This document shows positions 18,547 to 27,386 of a stretch of 64,000 nucleotides of DNA, piece after piece (the stretch's first letter is position 1; each line of letters begins with the position of its first letter). Source of the stretch: Marivita sp. (lineage in GTDB: Bacteria; Pseudomonadota; Alphaproteobacteria; Rhodobacterales; Rhodobacteraceae); the NCBI RefSeq assembly GCF_020055635.1, contig NZ_JAIPUT010000017.1:1-64000 (forward strand), in the 5' to 3' direction. The notes beneath the pieces were generated by a model. The model ran no database searches and was not told the DNA's origin. It was given only the letters and a program-made list of their open reading frames with translations. The translations under genes and the position numbers were made by a program.

Positions 18547-20220
18547 ATGGCAGACGCCGCCATTCACGGCCACGAACATGAGGATCAGCGCGGCTTTTTC
18601 ACCCGCTGGTTCATGTCCACGAACCACAAGGACATCGGGATTCTCTACCTGATCGTCGCGGGTCTCGCGGGCTTCATTTCCGTGGCCTTCACCGTTTACA
18701 TGCGCATGGAGCTGATGAACCCCGGGGTTCAGTACATGTGTATGGAAGGCGCCCGCCTGACCGCAGCAGCGGTTGGCGATTGTACCCCGAACGGCCATCT
18801 CTGGAACGTTCTGATCACCGGACACGGCATCCTGATGATGTTCTTCGTGGTGATTCCGGCGCTGTTCGGCGGTTTCGGCAACTATTTCATGCCGTTGCAG
18901 ATCGGTGCGCCGGACATGGCGTTCCCGCGTCTGAACAACCTGTCTTTCTGGCTTTTCGTGGCCGGGACAACGCTGGCCGTCTGTTCGGTCCTGGCACCGG
19001 GCGGCAATGGCCAGTTGGGCTCGGGTGTGGGCTGGGTGCTGTATCCGCCGCTGTCGACCAATGAAGGCGGCATGTCGATGGACCTCGCGATCTTCGCGGT
19101 CCACGTCTCGGGTGCCTCGTCGATCCTGGGTGCGATCAACGTGATCACCACCTTCCTGAACATGCGCGCTCCGGGCATGACGCTCTTCAAGGTGCCGCTC
19201 TTTGCCTGGTCGATCTTCGTCACCGCGTGGCTGATCCTTCTGGCGCTGCCGGTTCTGGCGGGTGCGATCACCATGCTGCTCACCGACCGCAACTTCGGCA
19301 CGACCTTCTTTGATCCTGCCGGCGGCGGCGACCCGGTGCTGTACCAGCACATCCTGTGGTTCTTTGGCCACCCGGAAGTGTACATCGTGATCCTGCCCGC
19401 GTTCGGCATCATCAGCCATGTCATCGCAACGTTCAGCCGCAAGCCGATCTTCGGCTACCTGCCGATGGTCTGGGCGATCATTGCGATCGGCGCTCTGGGC
19501 TTTGTCGTGTGGGCGCACCACATGTACACCGTCGGCATGTCGCTGACCCAGCAGTCCTACTTCATGCTGGCGACGATGGTCATCGCGGTGCCGACAGGGG
19601 TCAAGATCTTCTCGTGGATCGCGACCATGTGGGGCGGCTCGATCGAGTTCAAGACACCGATGCTCTGGGCGTTCGGGTTCCTGTTCCTCTTCACCGTGGG
19701 CGGTGTGACGGGCATCGTCCTGTCGCAGGCGGCCGTGGACCGGGCGTATCATGACACCTACTACGTCGTGGCGCATTTCCACTACGTGATGAGCCTTGGC
19801 GCCGTGTTCGGCATCTTCGCGGGGATCTATTTTTACTTCCCCAAGATGACCGGCAAGATGTATCCCGAATGGGCAGGCAAGCTGCACTTCTGGACCTTCT
19901 TCATCGGGGCCAACCTGACCTTCTTCCCGCAGCACTTCCTGGGCCGTCAGGGCATGCCGCGCCGCTATATCGACTATCCCGAGGCGTTTGCCTTCTGGAA
20001 CTACGTGTCGAGCTGGGGGGCCTTCCTGTCCTTCGCGTCGTTCCTGTTCTTCATCGGCGTGATCGCCTGGAGCCTTGCCAAGGGCCGGGCCGAGACCGCG
20101 AAGAACCCGTGGAACGAATATGCGGACACGCTGGAATGGACCCTGCCCTCCCCGCCGCCCGAGCACACGTTCGAGCAGCTTCCGAAGCGGGAAGACTGGG
20201 AAAAGACCCACGCACATTAA
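18547..20220 (+). CDS. ctaD: Cytochrome c oxidase subunit I (aa3-type)
   Basis: Catalytic heme-copper subunit of the aa3 terminal oxidase; inner membrane, twelve helices. All metal ligands are visible: the low-spin heme a histidine in [11 protein letters not shown], the CuB histidine and cross-linked tyrosine in [17 protein letters not shown], the CuB pair in WAHHMYTVG, and the heme histidines in [15 protein letters not shown]. The start at 18547 follows CAGGAGG and gives 557 residues, the normal length; the longer frame from 18340 runs through the phoX terminator. It has its own promoter region and terminator and no ctaC/ctaE neighbours, as is common in Rhodobacteraceae. Confidence 0.96.
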   Translation: MADAAIHGHEHEDQRGFFTRWFMSTNHKDIGILYLIVAGLAGFISVAFTVYMRMELMNPGVQYMCMEGARLTAAAVGDCTPNGHLWNVLITGHGILMMFFVVIPALFGGFGNYFMPLQIGAPDMAFPRLNNLSFWLFVAGTTLAVCSVLAPGGNGQLGSGVGWVLYPPLSTNEGGMSMDLAIFAVHVSGASSILGAINVITTFLNMRAPGMTLFKVPLFAWSIFVTAWLILLALPVLAGAITMLLTDRNFGTTFFDPAGGGDPVLYQHILWFFGHPEVYIVILPAFGIISHVIATFSRKPIFGYLPMVWAIIAIGALGFVVWAHHMYTVGMSLTQQSYFMLATMVIAVPTGVKIFSWIATMWGGSIEFKTPMLWAFGFLFLFTVGGVTGIVLSQAAVDRAYHDTYYVVAHFHYVMSLGAVFGIFAGIYFYFPKMTGKMYPEWAGKLHFWTFFIGANLTFFPQHFLGRQGMPRRYIDYPEAFAFWNYVSSWGAFLSFASFLFFIGVIAWSLAKGRAETAKNPWNEYADTLEWTLPSPPPEHTFEQLPKREDWEKTHAH

Positions 20221-20241
20221 GACCTGCGTGAACTGAAATCG

Positions 20242-20270
20242 AAGGCCCCGGTGGAAACGCCGGGGCCTTT
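20242..20270 (+). terminator. Rho-independent terminator after ctaD
   Basis: AAGGCCCCGG pairs with CCGGGGCCTT over 10 bp with a loop of eight bases, followed by T. It isolates ctaD as a single-gene transcript. Confidence 0.8.
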
Positions 20271-20422
20271 AGCCATCAAACCTGCCTTTGTTTGCGGGTA
20301 GGTTGCGCGGTATCGCCACCGTGATGACCTCGTCACTGGCGACCTATGTGGGCTCGACCAAGCATCTGAGGGACGACATCATCCGCGCCTGTGATCTGCT
20401 TTTGACAGGATACTGACCGACC

Positions 20423-20914
20423 ATGCCCTATACGTGGACAGACACCTCTGAAGACAATCTCGAACTGCGCCTCTGGCCGCATCAATCGCTGCCCGCCTAC
20501 GGGTTCGCGGCGACGATCCTCGGCATCTTCACCCTGTCCACGATCCCGCTTTACGGCTTGATCGGAACGGTGCTGCTCTGGGGCATCCTGCCCTTCATGC
20601 TGCTGGCGCTGGGGGCGATGTGGTACGCGCTGCGGCGCAACGAACGCGATCTGCAGATCATCGAGATCCTGACACTCACGCCGGACGATCTGCACCTCAC
20701 GCGTCAGACCCGGAAAGGCGCGCCGCAGGAATGGCACTGCAACCCCTACTGGACACAGGTCAACATGCATCAGAAAGGCGGGCCGGTCCCGCATTATGTC
20801 ACGCTGTCGGGGGCCGGAAGAGAGGTTGAGATCGGCGCGTTTCTGAGCGAAGACGAACGCAAAGAGCTGTACGCGGAACTGAGTGACAGGGTTCGGCGCA
20901 TCGCCACACCCTGA
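20423..20914 (+). CDS. DUF2244 membrane protein
   Basis: A 163-residue protein with two adjacent transmembrane helices at about residues 29-70 (YGFAATILGIFTLSTIPLYG and the following hydrophobic stretch) and a cytoplasmic C-terminal domain. The segments RRNERDLQIIEILTLTPDDL, WHCNPYWTQVN and GREVEIGAFLSEDER fit the DUF2244 family, conserved in alphaproteobacteria and often found close to cytochrome oxidase genes, as here after ctaD. Its function is not established. It is followed 11 bp later by a glycosyltransferase-like gene. Confidence 0.82.
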   Translation: MPYTWTDTSEDNLELRLWPHQSLPAYGFAATILGIFTLSTIPLYGLIGTVLLWGILPFMLLALGAMWYALRRNERDLQIIEILTLTPDDLHLTRQTRKGAPQEWHCNPYWTQVNMHQKGGPVPHYVTLSGAGREVEIGAFLSEDERKELYAELSDRVRRIATP

Positions 20915-20925
20915 CCCGAGGCTCC

Positions 20926-21822
20926 ATGGCCCAAGTTCCCGCCGTTCCAAAGCTCAGCCGCGCATGGCATCTCGTGCTAGCACAGGCTCTCGGGCATACA
21001 GAGCCGACGACCGACATGGTGCCCTCGGAACGCGCGGCGATGGCGCTGCGTGCCGCCGACCTGCCCCGGCAACAGGCGCAGCAGGTCACCTTCCTGATTC
21101 CGCTGGTCGGACCGCAGCATGTCGGCGATTGGCCCGCCGTGATCGCCCGGCTGCAGGACACGCTGCACAGCTTCATCAGGCAAGACAACGCGCAGTGGCA
21201 AGCAGTGATCTGCTGTCAGGACCGGCCGGATCTGCCGGACGATCCGCGGATCACCTATCTGCCCTTCACCGACCCGACGCCGGGCAACGACAAGTGGCGC
21301 AAGCTGCGCGTGTTGACCGAGGCCCTGCCGGATCTGACCGACCGCCCCGGCTATGTCATGTCCTTCGATGCGGATGACCTGCTGCGACAGGGCACGGTCA
21401 CGGAAATGCTGAGGCGGCAGGACCCCGGCGGGTACCTGGTGCAATCCGGGCTGGTGATGGATGTGGCGACCGGACAGATCGCGCTGGCGGACAGGCGCAG
21501 TCTTGCCGCGCCGATGCGCAAACCGTTCTGGAAGCTTTGCGGAAGTTGCGCCGCGCTTTATCACGACCCGGCAGAGCCTGCCTCGACCGCGTTCCTGGCC
21601 GAGATGACGCAGCACGAACACCGCATGTTTCCCTACCTTGCACGGCTGGCCGGGCAAGCTTTGCGCCCGCTGTCCCGGCCGTCGGTGCTCTACATGCTGA
21701 ACCATGGCGAGAATTTCGGCGCGCGGCGGGGACGTGTCGGCTACAAGACCCGCTTCGTGCAGCGTTACCGGATCGACCAGCCTGAAACACTGGCCGGGAT
21801 CAGGATGGATTTCGGGATGTGA
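20926..21822 (+). CDS. Glycosyltransferase-like (GT-A fold) protein
   Basis: A 298-residue soluble protein. VTFLIPLVGPQH at about residue 54 resembles the first strand of GT-A enzymes, and YVMSFDADDLLRQGT near residue 147 supplies a DxD-type metal-binding motif. The C-terminal MLNHGENFGARRG segment resembles closing motifs seen in galactosyl-transferase-like proteins. No transmembrane helix or signal peptide is evident. It may be a family-2-like transferase acting on a cell-surface polysaccharide; donor and acceptor are unknown. Probably co-transcribed with DUF2244. The gene ends in front of two perfect palindromes. Confidence 0.6.
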   Translation: MAQVPAVPKLSRAWHLVLAQALGHTEPTTDMVPSERAAMALRAADLPRQQAQQVTFLIPLVGPQHVGDWPAVIARLQDTLHSFIRQDNAQWQAVICCQDRPDLPDDPRITYLPFTDPTPGNDKWRKLRVLTEALPDLTDRPGYVMSFDADDLLRQGTVTEMLRRQDPGGYLVQSGLVMDVATGQIALADRRSLAAPMRKPFWKLCGSCAALYHDPAEPASTAFLAEMTQHEHRMFPYLARLAGQALRPLSRPSVLYMLNHGENFGARRGRVGYKTRFVQRYRIDQPETLAGIRMDFGM

Positions 21823-21833
21823 CAGGCGCGGCG

Positions 21834-21878
21834 GACGATGCGTCGACGCATCGTCGCGTTTCCGTCGACGGAAACGCG
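21834..21878. repeat. Paired perfect palindromes, both centred on GTCGAC
   Basis: Two perfect palindromes stand side by side: 21834-21855 (22 bp, arms GACGATGCG) and 21855-21878 (24 bp, arms CGCGTTTCC), each with GTCGAC at its centre. They lie between two converging genes and could form back-to-back hairpins. A related pair is at 51219-51260. Confidence 0.75.
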
Positions 21879-21892
21879 CCCCGACCAACCGG

Positions 21893-22357
21893 TCAGAGGT
21901 TCGACAACCGGTCCTTGACCATCGGTCCGACCGCGCCGAAATCCATCTGGCCGGTATACTTTGCCTTGAGCGCGCCCATGACCCGCCCCATGTCGCGGAT
22001 CGACGACGCGCCGGTCTCGACAACCGCAGCATCCACCGCAGCGCGCACTTCCTCGTCCGACAGCTTGCGGGGCAGGAACTCCTCGATCACGCCGATTTCC
22101 GCCAGTTCGCGTTCCGCCAGATCGAGCCGCCCGGCCTCTTCATAGGTTTTGGCGGTGTCCTTGCGCTGCTTGACCATCTTCCCCATGATCGCAAGCACTT
22201 CGTCGTCGGCGACACCGTCTTCCTTGCCCTCGCCGCGGGCCGCGATGTCGCGGTCCTTGATCGCGGCATTGATCAGCCGAAGGGTCGAGAGCCGCGCGCT
22301 GTCCTTGTCGCGCATCGCCTTTTTGATCGACGTGGTGATCCGTGTCCGAAGGTCCAT
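21893..22357 (-). CDS. GatB/YqeY domain protein
   Basis: A 154-residue cytoplasmic protein with the YqeY fold: MDLRTRITTSIKKAMRDKD, then RLSTLRLINAAIKDRDIAAR, VKQRKDTAKTYEEAGR and EFLPRKLSDEEV, ending in a compact domain with GRVMGALKAKYTGQMDFG. It resembles the tail domain of the GatB amidotransferase subunit, which contacts tRNA, but stands alone and its role is not settled. The start is ATG 22357; the frame upstream has no family similarity. Divergent from carA with a 179-bp gap, an arrangement conserved in Rhodobacteraceae. Confidence 0.88.
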   Translation of the reverse strand: MDLRTRITTSIKKAMRDKDSARLSTLRLINAAIKDRDIAARGEGKEDGVADDEVLAIMGKMVKQRKDTAKTYEEAGRLDLAERELAEIGVIEEFLPRKLSDEEVRAAVDAAVVETGASSIRDMGRVMGALKAKYTGQMDFGAVGPMVKDRLSNL

Positions 22358-22477
22358 GTAGTCCCGTCCCCATGCTTGAGCGAGCGCGCACATTAAGCGA
22401 GGACCCAATCAGACGCAAGCGGCAAGCAATAGAGCTAACCTCTTGAAAAACATGGATATCGCTTTTTGCGACCTCCC

Positions 22478-22506
22478 TTGACCAACCGCCATCGCAGTCT
22501 TAGGTT
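22478..22506 (+). promoter_or_regulatory. Predicted sigma-70 promoter of carA
   Basis: TTGACC (22478-22483), a 17-bp spacer and TAGGTT (22501-22506) resemble -35 and -10 elements and lie about 30 bp upstream of the carA start. Prediction by eye only. Confidence 0.4.
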
Positions 22507-22536
22507 CCGCAAGATTTAATCCAGCGGAGTCGCGCC

Positions 22537-23706
22537 ATGTCCCAGCTTTCGAATGACACACCGACCGCCTGCCTTGCGCTTGCGGATGGCACGATTTTCT
22601 ATGGTCGCGGCTTTGGCGCCACGGGCACGTCGGTGGCGGAACTGTGCTTCAACACCGCGATGACCGGCTATCAGGAAATCATGACCGATCCGTCCTACGC
22701 CGGTCAGATCGTGACCTTCACCTTCCCGCATATCGGCAATGTCGGCGTCAACCCGGATGACGACGAGACCGGCGACCCGGTGGCCGAAGGCATGGTCGTC
22801 AAGTGGATGCCGACGCAAAGCTCGAACTGGCGCGCGGTTCAGGAACTGAGCGCCTGGCTTGCGGCGCGCGGGCGCATCGCGATCGGTGGCGTGGACACCC
22901 GCCGACTCACCCGGGCGATCCGGCAGCAGGGCGCACCGCATGTGGCGCTGGAACATAACCCCGAGGGCAATTTCGATCTTGCGGCGCTGGTGGAAAAGGC
23001 CCGGGCCTTCTCCGGTCTCGAAGGGCTCGACCTGGCCAAGGATGTCACCTGCGTCCAGTCCTATCGCTGGGACGAGATGCGGTGGGCGTGGCCCGAGGGC
23101 TACAAGCGTCAGACCGACGCAAGGCACAAGGTCGTCGCCATCGACTATGGCGCGAAGCGCAACATACTGCGCTGCCTGGCGAGCGCCGGATGCGATGTGA
23201 CGGTCCTGCCCGCCTCCGCCACCGCGGAAGAGGTGCTGGCGCACAATCCCGACGGCGTGTTCCTGTCGAACGGTCCGGGCGATCCCGCGGCCACGGGCAA
23301 ATATGCCGTGCCGATGATCCAGACCATCCTGAACGAGACCAACCTGCCAATGTTCGGCATCTGCCTTGGCCACCAGATGCTGGCGCTGGCGCTGGGGGCC
23401 AAGACGGTCAAGATGAATCACGGGCACCACGGCGCGAACCACCCGGTCAAGGACACCGAGACCGGCAAGGTCGAGATCACCTCGATGAACCACGGCTTCG
23501 CGGTGGACAGTCAGACCCTGCCGACAGGCGTTCTGGAAACCCACCTGTCGCTGTTCGACGGTTCGAACTGCGGCATCCGCATGACGGATCGGCCGGTCTT
23601 TTCGGTGCAACAGCACCCCGAGGCCAGCCCCGGCCCGCAGGACAGTTTCTACCTGTTCGAACGCTTCGCGGACTCGATGGCTCAGGCCAAGGCCGAAAAG
23701 GTCTGA
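22537..23706 (+). CDS. carA: Carbamoyl-phosphate synthase small subunit
   Basis: Glutaminase subunit that feeds ammonia to CarB for arginine and pyrimidine synthesis. The 389-residue protein has the N-terminal CarA domain (GFGATGTSVAELCFNTAMTG) and a class I glutamine amidotransferase domain. The nucleophile is Cys276 in FGICLGHQMLALALG, and the catalytic His and Glu sit in VFSVQQHPEASPGP. NHGHHGANHPV and SMNHGFAV are the usual substrate-site segments. An alphaproteobacterial insertion with SYRWDEMRWAWPEGY lies near residue 175. carB is not in the window. Confidence 0.97.
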   Translation: MSQLSNDTPTACLALADGTIFYGRGFGATGTSVAELCFNTAMTGYQEIMTDPSYAGQIVTFTFPHIGNVGVNPDDDETGDPVAEGMVVKWMPTQSSNWRAVQELSAWLAARGRIAIGGVDTRRLTRAIRQQGAPHVALEHNPEGNFDLAALVEKARAFSGLEGLDLAKDVTCVQSYRWDEMRWAWPEGYKRQTDARHKVVAIDYGAKRNILRCLASAGCDVTVLPASATAEEVLAHNPDGVFLSNGPGDPAATGKYAVPMIQTILNETNLPMFGICLGHQMLALALGAKTVKMNHGHHGANHPVKDTETGKVEITSMNHGFAVDSQTLPTGVLETHLSLFDGSNCGIRMTDRPVFSVQQHPEASPGPQDSFYLFERFADSMAQAKAEKV

Positions 23707-23743
23707 GCCCGTTAACGCGCGCTTAAGCTTTTGACGCTTAGCT

Positions 23744-23768
23744 GTCCCCCGGAAGTCGCCCGGGGGAC
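23744..23768 (+). promoter_or_regulatory. GC-rich hairpin over the start of the GT2 gene
   Basis: GTCCCCCGG and CCGGGGGAC form a perfect 9-bp stem with a 7-nt loop that ends two bases before ATG 23771. The only Shine-Dalgarno-like sequence (GGGGGA) is inside the stem. It could be a terminator of carA, although no T run follows, or a structure that limits translation initiation. Confidence 0.55.
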
Positions 23769-23770
23769 TC

Positions 23771-25573
23771 ATGTCGGTGAAATCAGCTATCGCGTCAGAC
23801 GGGCCCTTTCTGCTCGCTTCGGGGTACCGGACGCACCGGGCCATGCCCGAACGCGCGCAGGACGATCTGACCGACGCCGTGCTGCGCAATGCGCGCAACC
23901 TGAATGCCCGCCGCCGACGCCTCGACCCAGCGACGAACCCGCCCGATCCGACGCTCGACCACCTGTTGCCGCCCGAGTTCTGTCTCGAACACCGGGTCCT
24001 GCCCTGGGGCACGCTTGGCGATGCGATCCTCGTGGGTGCCGTGCCGGACCGTGATCGGTCACAGCTGCGCGACATGCTGGAACACGAGATCGGGCCGATC
24101 CTCTTTGCCGACGTGTCCGAGGAGGATTTGCTGGCATTCATCTCGTCGCGACATGGCGAGTATCTCGCCGACCTGGCGGAAACCCAGGTGGCAGAAGATT
24201 ACAGTTGCCGCGACATCAACAAGCTTTCGCTGTCGCAAGGCCTGCTGGCGTCGCTGTTCTTCGGGGTCAGCCTTGCGCTCATCTTCTTCTTTCCCAACGC
24301 GTTCTTCGCCGGGATCACGGCGGTCGCGGTGACCAACCTTGTCGCCTGCCAGCTCTTCAAGATCGTGGTGTTCTTCGCGGGTTACAGGAAACCGCCCGGC
24401 AAGCCGGTGCATGTGCCACTGGCAGAGAAACCGGTGGTCAGCCTGATTGTCCCGCTATTCAACGAAGCGGCGATCGCGCATGCGCTTGTGCAACGGCTGT
24501 CGCGGCTCAGCTATCCGAAATCCCTTCTGGATGTCGTGCTCGTGCTGGAGTCCGAGGACACCAGAACCCGGCAGATGATCGACGCCATCTCGCTGCCGGC
24601 ATGGATGCGGGTGGTCCGGGTGCCGGATGGCAGGCTGAAGACCAAACCGCGCGCCCTGAACTACGCGCTGAACCACACGCGCGGTGACATCATCGGCGTT
24701 CTGGATGCCGAGGATGCACCGGCGACCGACCAGATCGAGCGGATCGTCGAAGCGTTCCACCACGCCCCGGCGAATGTCGCCTGCGTTCAGGGCATCCTGG
24801 ATTTCTACAACACCAGGTCGAACTGGATCGCCCGCTGCTTCACCATCGAATACGCCACTTGGTTCCGCATCGTTCTGGCCGGCGCGGCGCGGCTGGGCTT
24901 GCCGATTCCGCTGGGTGGCACCACCGTGTATCTCAAGCGGTCGGCCCTGAAGCAGGTTGGCGGCTGGGACGCCCACAACGTCACGGAAGACGCCGATCTG
25001 GGGATCCGACTCTCCCGGCATGGGTATCGCACGATCCTGATCCCGACTGTCACGCGCGAAGAGGCGAACAACCGCATGATCCCGTGGATCAAGCAAAGGT
25101 CGCGCTGGCTCAAGGGATACATCATCACCTACATGGTGCATATGCGCCGACCGTTCCGACTGCTGCGCGATCTGGGGCTGCGCAAGTTCCTGGGGTTCCA
25201 GTTCTTCTTCCTGACCACCATCCTGCAATTCACGCTCGCGCCCGCGCTCTGGTCGTTCTGGCTGGTCTGTTTCGGCTACGGGACGCCATTCCTCGATGCC
25301 TTCCCGGCAGAGTGGATAGGGGGCCTTGTGGCCCTTTTTCTTTTGTCCGAGCTGGTCTCGCTTGCGGTCGGGTTCGTCGCCGTCGGACGCACCCGGCATG
25401 AAAAGCTCATGCAATGGGTGCCGATGATGATCTTCTATTTTCCGATGGGCGTCTTCGCGGTCTACAAGGCGTGGTCCGAACTGATCTTCAAGCCGTTCTA
25501 CTGGGACAAGACCCAGCACGGTCTTTCGGAACCGGATGTTCCCGGCGGCGACATCCACGTCACCCGGCGCTAA
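23771..25573 (+). CDS. Membrane glycosyltransferase family 2 with GspE/MshE-N-like domain
   Basis: A 600-residue inner-membrane protein. Residues about 60-145 (LPPEFCLEHRVLPWGTLGD and following) resemble the N-terminal domain of type II secretion ATPases GspE/MshE. Two helices follow (156-205), then a GT2 catalytic domain: VSLIVPLFNE (223-231), LDAED (311-315), TEDADLG (405-411) and the QxxRW motif QRSRW (442-446) that marks processive, BcsA-like transferases. Four or more C-terminal helices close the protein. It probably makes or exports a polysaccharide; the sugar is unknown. ATG 23843 (MPERAQDD) is an alternative start. Its stop overlaps the stop of the converging regulator gene. Confidence 0.85.
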   Translation: MSVKSAIASDGPFLLASGYRTHRAMPERAQDDLTDAVLRNARNLNARRRRLDPATNPPDPTLDHLLPPEFCLEHRVLPWGTLGDAILVGAVPDRDRSQLRDMLEHEIGPILFADVSEEDLLAFISSRHGEYLADLAETQVAEDYSCRDINKLSLSQGLLASLFFGVSLALIFFFPNAFFAGITAVAVTNLVACQLFKIVVFFAGYRKPPGKPVHVPLAEKPVVSLIVPLFNEAAIAHALVQRLSRLSYPKSLLDVVLVLESEDTRTRQMIDAISLPAWMRVVRVPDGRLKTKPRALNYALNHTRGDIIGVLDAEDAPATDQIERIVEAFHHAPANVACVQGILDFYNTRSNWIARCFTIEYATWFRIVLAGAARLGLPIPLGGTTVYLKRSALKQVGGWDAHNVTEDADLGIRLSRHGYRTILIPTVTREEANNRMIPWIKQRSRWLKGYIITYMVHMRRPFRLLRDLGLRKFLGFQFFFLTTILQFTLAPALWSFWLVCFGYGTPFLDAFPAEWIGGLVALFLLSELVSLAVGFVAVGRTRHEKLMQWVPMMIFYFPMGVFAVYKAWSELIFKPFYWDKTQHGLSEPDVPGGDIHVTRR

Positions 25574-26220
25574 CGATGGTCCTTGGAAAGCGAATCCAGC
25601 TTGAGCCGCGTCACGAAGGCCACAGAGATGTGATCCCGCAGCGCGCGGTAGGCCGCGTCCTCGTCACGCTTGGTGATCGCATCGACAATTGCCTGATGTT
25701 CGGCCAGCGCGATCTCGCCCCGTCCCTGCGCCGCCAGCGACGTCGTCGCCATCAGCGCCATCGACCGGTGCACGAGGTCGAGTTGCTGAACAAGGAACCG
25801 GTTGTGCGACGCCAGGTGGATCTGCTTGTGAAACCGCCGGTTCGCCCGCGCCAGTGCCGATGGATCGTCAAGCAGGGCGCGGTCGTCATGCACCATGTCC
25901 TGCAAGACCTGTACCTCTTCCTCGGTTGCGTGGCGCGCCGCGAGCCGCGCTGCCAGACCCTCAAGCTCGGTACGCACCACGTAAAGCTCGGCCATCTGGT
26001 TGTGATCGAGCGATGCCACGATCAGAGACCGCCCGTCCCGCGTCAGCAAGGACTGGGTCTCGAGCCGCTGCAATGCCTCGCGGATCGGCGTGCGCGACAT
26101 GCCGAAGCGTTCGGCCAGATCGCTTTCCACCAGGCGGTCACCCGGCCGGTAGACACCCACGTCGATCGCCTCGAGGATCGACGCATACGCGTCCTTCTGG
26201 GGGGCTTTCACATCTTTCAT
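25570..26220 (-). CDS. GntR-family (FCD) transcriptional regulator
   Basis: A 216-residue DNA-binding regulator. The winged helix-turn-helix is at about residues 8-72 (GVYRPGDRLVESDLAERFGM then SRTPIREALQRLE) and the C-terminal helical FCD ligand-binding domain follows, with the metal-type histidines expected in the family (HKQIHLASHN and EHQAIVDAI). The ATG at 26220 is chosen; the longer frame crosses into the divergent promoter. FCD regulators usually respond to organic acids and often control adjacent genes; here the neighbours are the converging GT2 gene and the divergent HAD gene, so the target is not obvious. Confidence 0.9.
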   Translation of the reverse strand: MKDVKAPQKDAYASILEAIDVGVYRPGDRLVESDLAERFGMSRTPIREALQRLETQSLLTRDGRSLIVASLDHNQMAELYVVRTELEGLAARLAARHATEEEVQVLQDMVHDDRALLDDPSALARANRRFHKQIHLASHNRFLVQQLDLVHRSMALMATTSLAAQGRGEIALAEHQAIVDAITKRDEDAAYRALRDHISVAFVTRLKLDSLSKDHR

Positions 26221-26323
26221 ACCGCGGGATCCTTGTTCGAGTTTCCGCACGATAGCGCCGGGACGCCAAAAGACGCAAGTTGAGCCATTGCCGCGCCCCG
26301 GACACCCGCCTAGATTGGCGGTC

Positions 26324-26968
26324 ATGGTAAAGTCGTCCTTCAAACATGTGCGTCACTGGGTCTTCGACCTGGACAACACGCTCTATTCGCCCGCCGTGCG
26401 CCTGTTCGATCAGATCGAGGTGCGCATGACCCGGTTCGTGATGGAGGCGGTCGGCATCGACCACGACGACGCCAACAAGCTGCGGCTGGACTACTGGAAG
26501 ACCTACGGGACGACCCTTGCGGGGCTGATGCGCGAACATGACGTCGATCCGGCACCTTATCTGCATCATGTGCACGACATCGACTTCTCGGTGCTGTCCG
26601 AAGATCCCTACCTGGCCTCGCTGATCAGCGACCTGCCGGGACGCAAGATCGTCTACACCAACGGGTCTGCGCCCTATGCCGAAAACGTCCTCAAGGCGCG
26701 CGGGCTCGGGGGCATCTTCGACGCGGTCTACGGGGTGGAACATGCGGAGTTCCTGCCCAAGCCCGAACGCACCGCCTTCGAGAAGATCTTCGGACGGGAT
26801 GGCACCGACACCAGAACCGCCGCGATGTTCGAAGACGACCCGCGCAACCTCGCGGCTCCGCACGCAATGGGCATGCGCACGGTGCACGTGGCCCCCGATG
26901 CGATCGAGGCTGATCACATCCATCATCATACCTCGGAACTGTCGGAATTCCTGGCGCGGCTGACCTAG
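26324..26968 (+). CDS. Pyrimidine 5'-nucleotidase-like HAD hydrolase
   Basis: A 214-residue HAD-superfamily phosphatase. Motif I is WVFDLDNTLYSP (nucleophile and acid/base aspartates), motif II is IVYTNGSAPYAENVL, the conserved lysine follows in FLPKPERTAFEKI, and motif III is AMFEDDPRNLAAPHAMGM. The pattern DLDNTLY and FEDD fits the SDT1/pyrimidine 5'-nucleotidase subgroup, which dephosphorylates UMP/CMP or related phosphates. The start is ATG 26324, close to the divergent GntR gene. The family is clear; the substrate is inferred from the subgroup only. Confidence 0.88.
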   Translation: MVKSSFKHVRHWVFDLDNTLYSPAVRLFDQIEVRMTRFVMEAVGIDHDDANKLRLDYWKTYGTTLAGLMREHDVDPAPYLHHVHDIDFSVLSEDPYLASLISDLPGRKIVYTNGSAPYAENVLKARGLGGIFDAVYGVEHAEFLPKPERTAFEKIFGRDGTDTRTAAMFEDDPRNLAAPHAMGMRTVHVAPDAIEADHIHHHTSELSEFLARLT

Positions 26969-27058
26969 CCGAAAATACCGGCGTCTTGCGGCAATTTGGC
27001 AGTTTCAGCGCGGCGCGGCGTACCTATCTCCAATGGAGACAGCAAAGAGGTATCCCAA

Positions 27059-27304
27059 ATGTCCGTTTCCGACGCATCGCTCCAGCCGCGGCGCAATCCG
27101 CTCTACGCCATTCCCGTTTTCGGATGGGTGGCGCGTGACCTCAAGGAAGGACCCGCCGACACGATCTATTACCTGCTGGTCATCCTGCTGACCCTGCTGG
27201 TCCTGGCGGTGATGCAGTGGGGTATCGTCGCGCTCAGCATGGCCGCGCTTGCGATGGTTCCGGTGATAATGGTGACACTGATCCTGATCACGGTCGGAAA
27301 ATAA
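27059..27304 (+). CDS. Small membrane protein, unknown
   Basis: An 81-residue protein: a short polar N-terminus with RRNPLYAIPVFGWVARDLKE, then two hydrophobic helices at about residues 40-80 (TIYYLLVILLTLLVLAVMQW and the following stretch). The ATG at 27059 is preceded by AAAGAGG at good spacing; a longer frame from 26996 has no coding character before this point. Codon use matches the neighbours. No named family is recognised; similar short proteins are common in Rhodobacteraceae next to ubiH-like genes. Confidence 0.65.
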   Translation: MSVSDASLQPRRNPLYAIPVFGWVARDLKEGPADTIYYLLVILLTLLVLAVMQWGIVALSMAALAMVPVIMVTLILITVGK

Positions 27305-27386
27305 CAGGGGCGCCCTGACGCATCGCGTTTCGGGCTGGTCCGGGATAGATCCGGGCCACGACACTCGCGTCCCGAAAGGCAGTTAC

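Noticed and set aside
18466-20217. A 583-codon minus-strand frame opposite ctaD
   Set aside because: Antisense shadow of ctaD; extreme Arg/Glu/His content and no domain.
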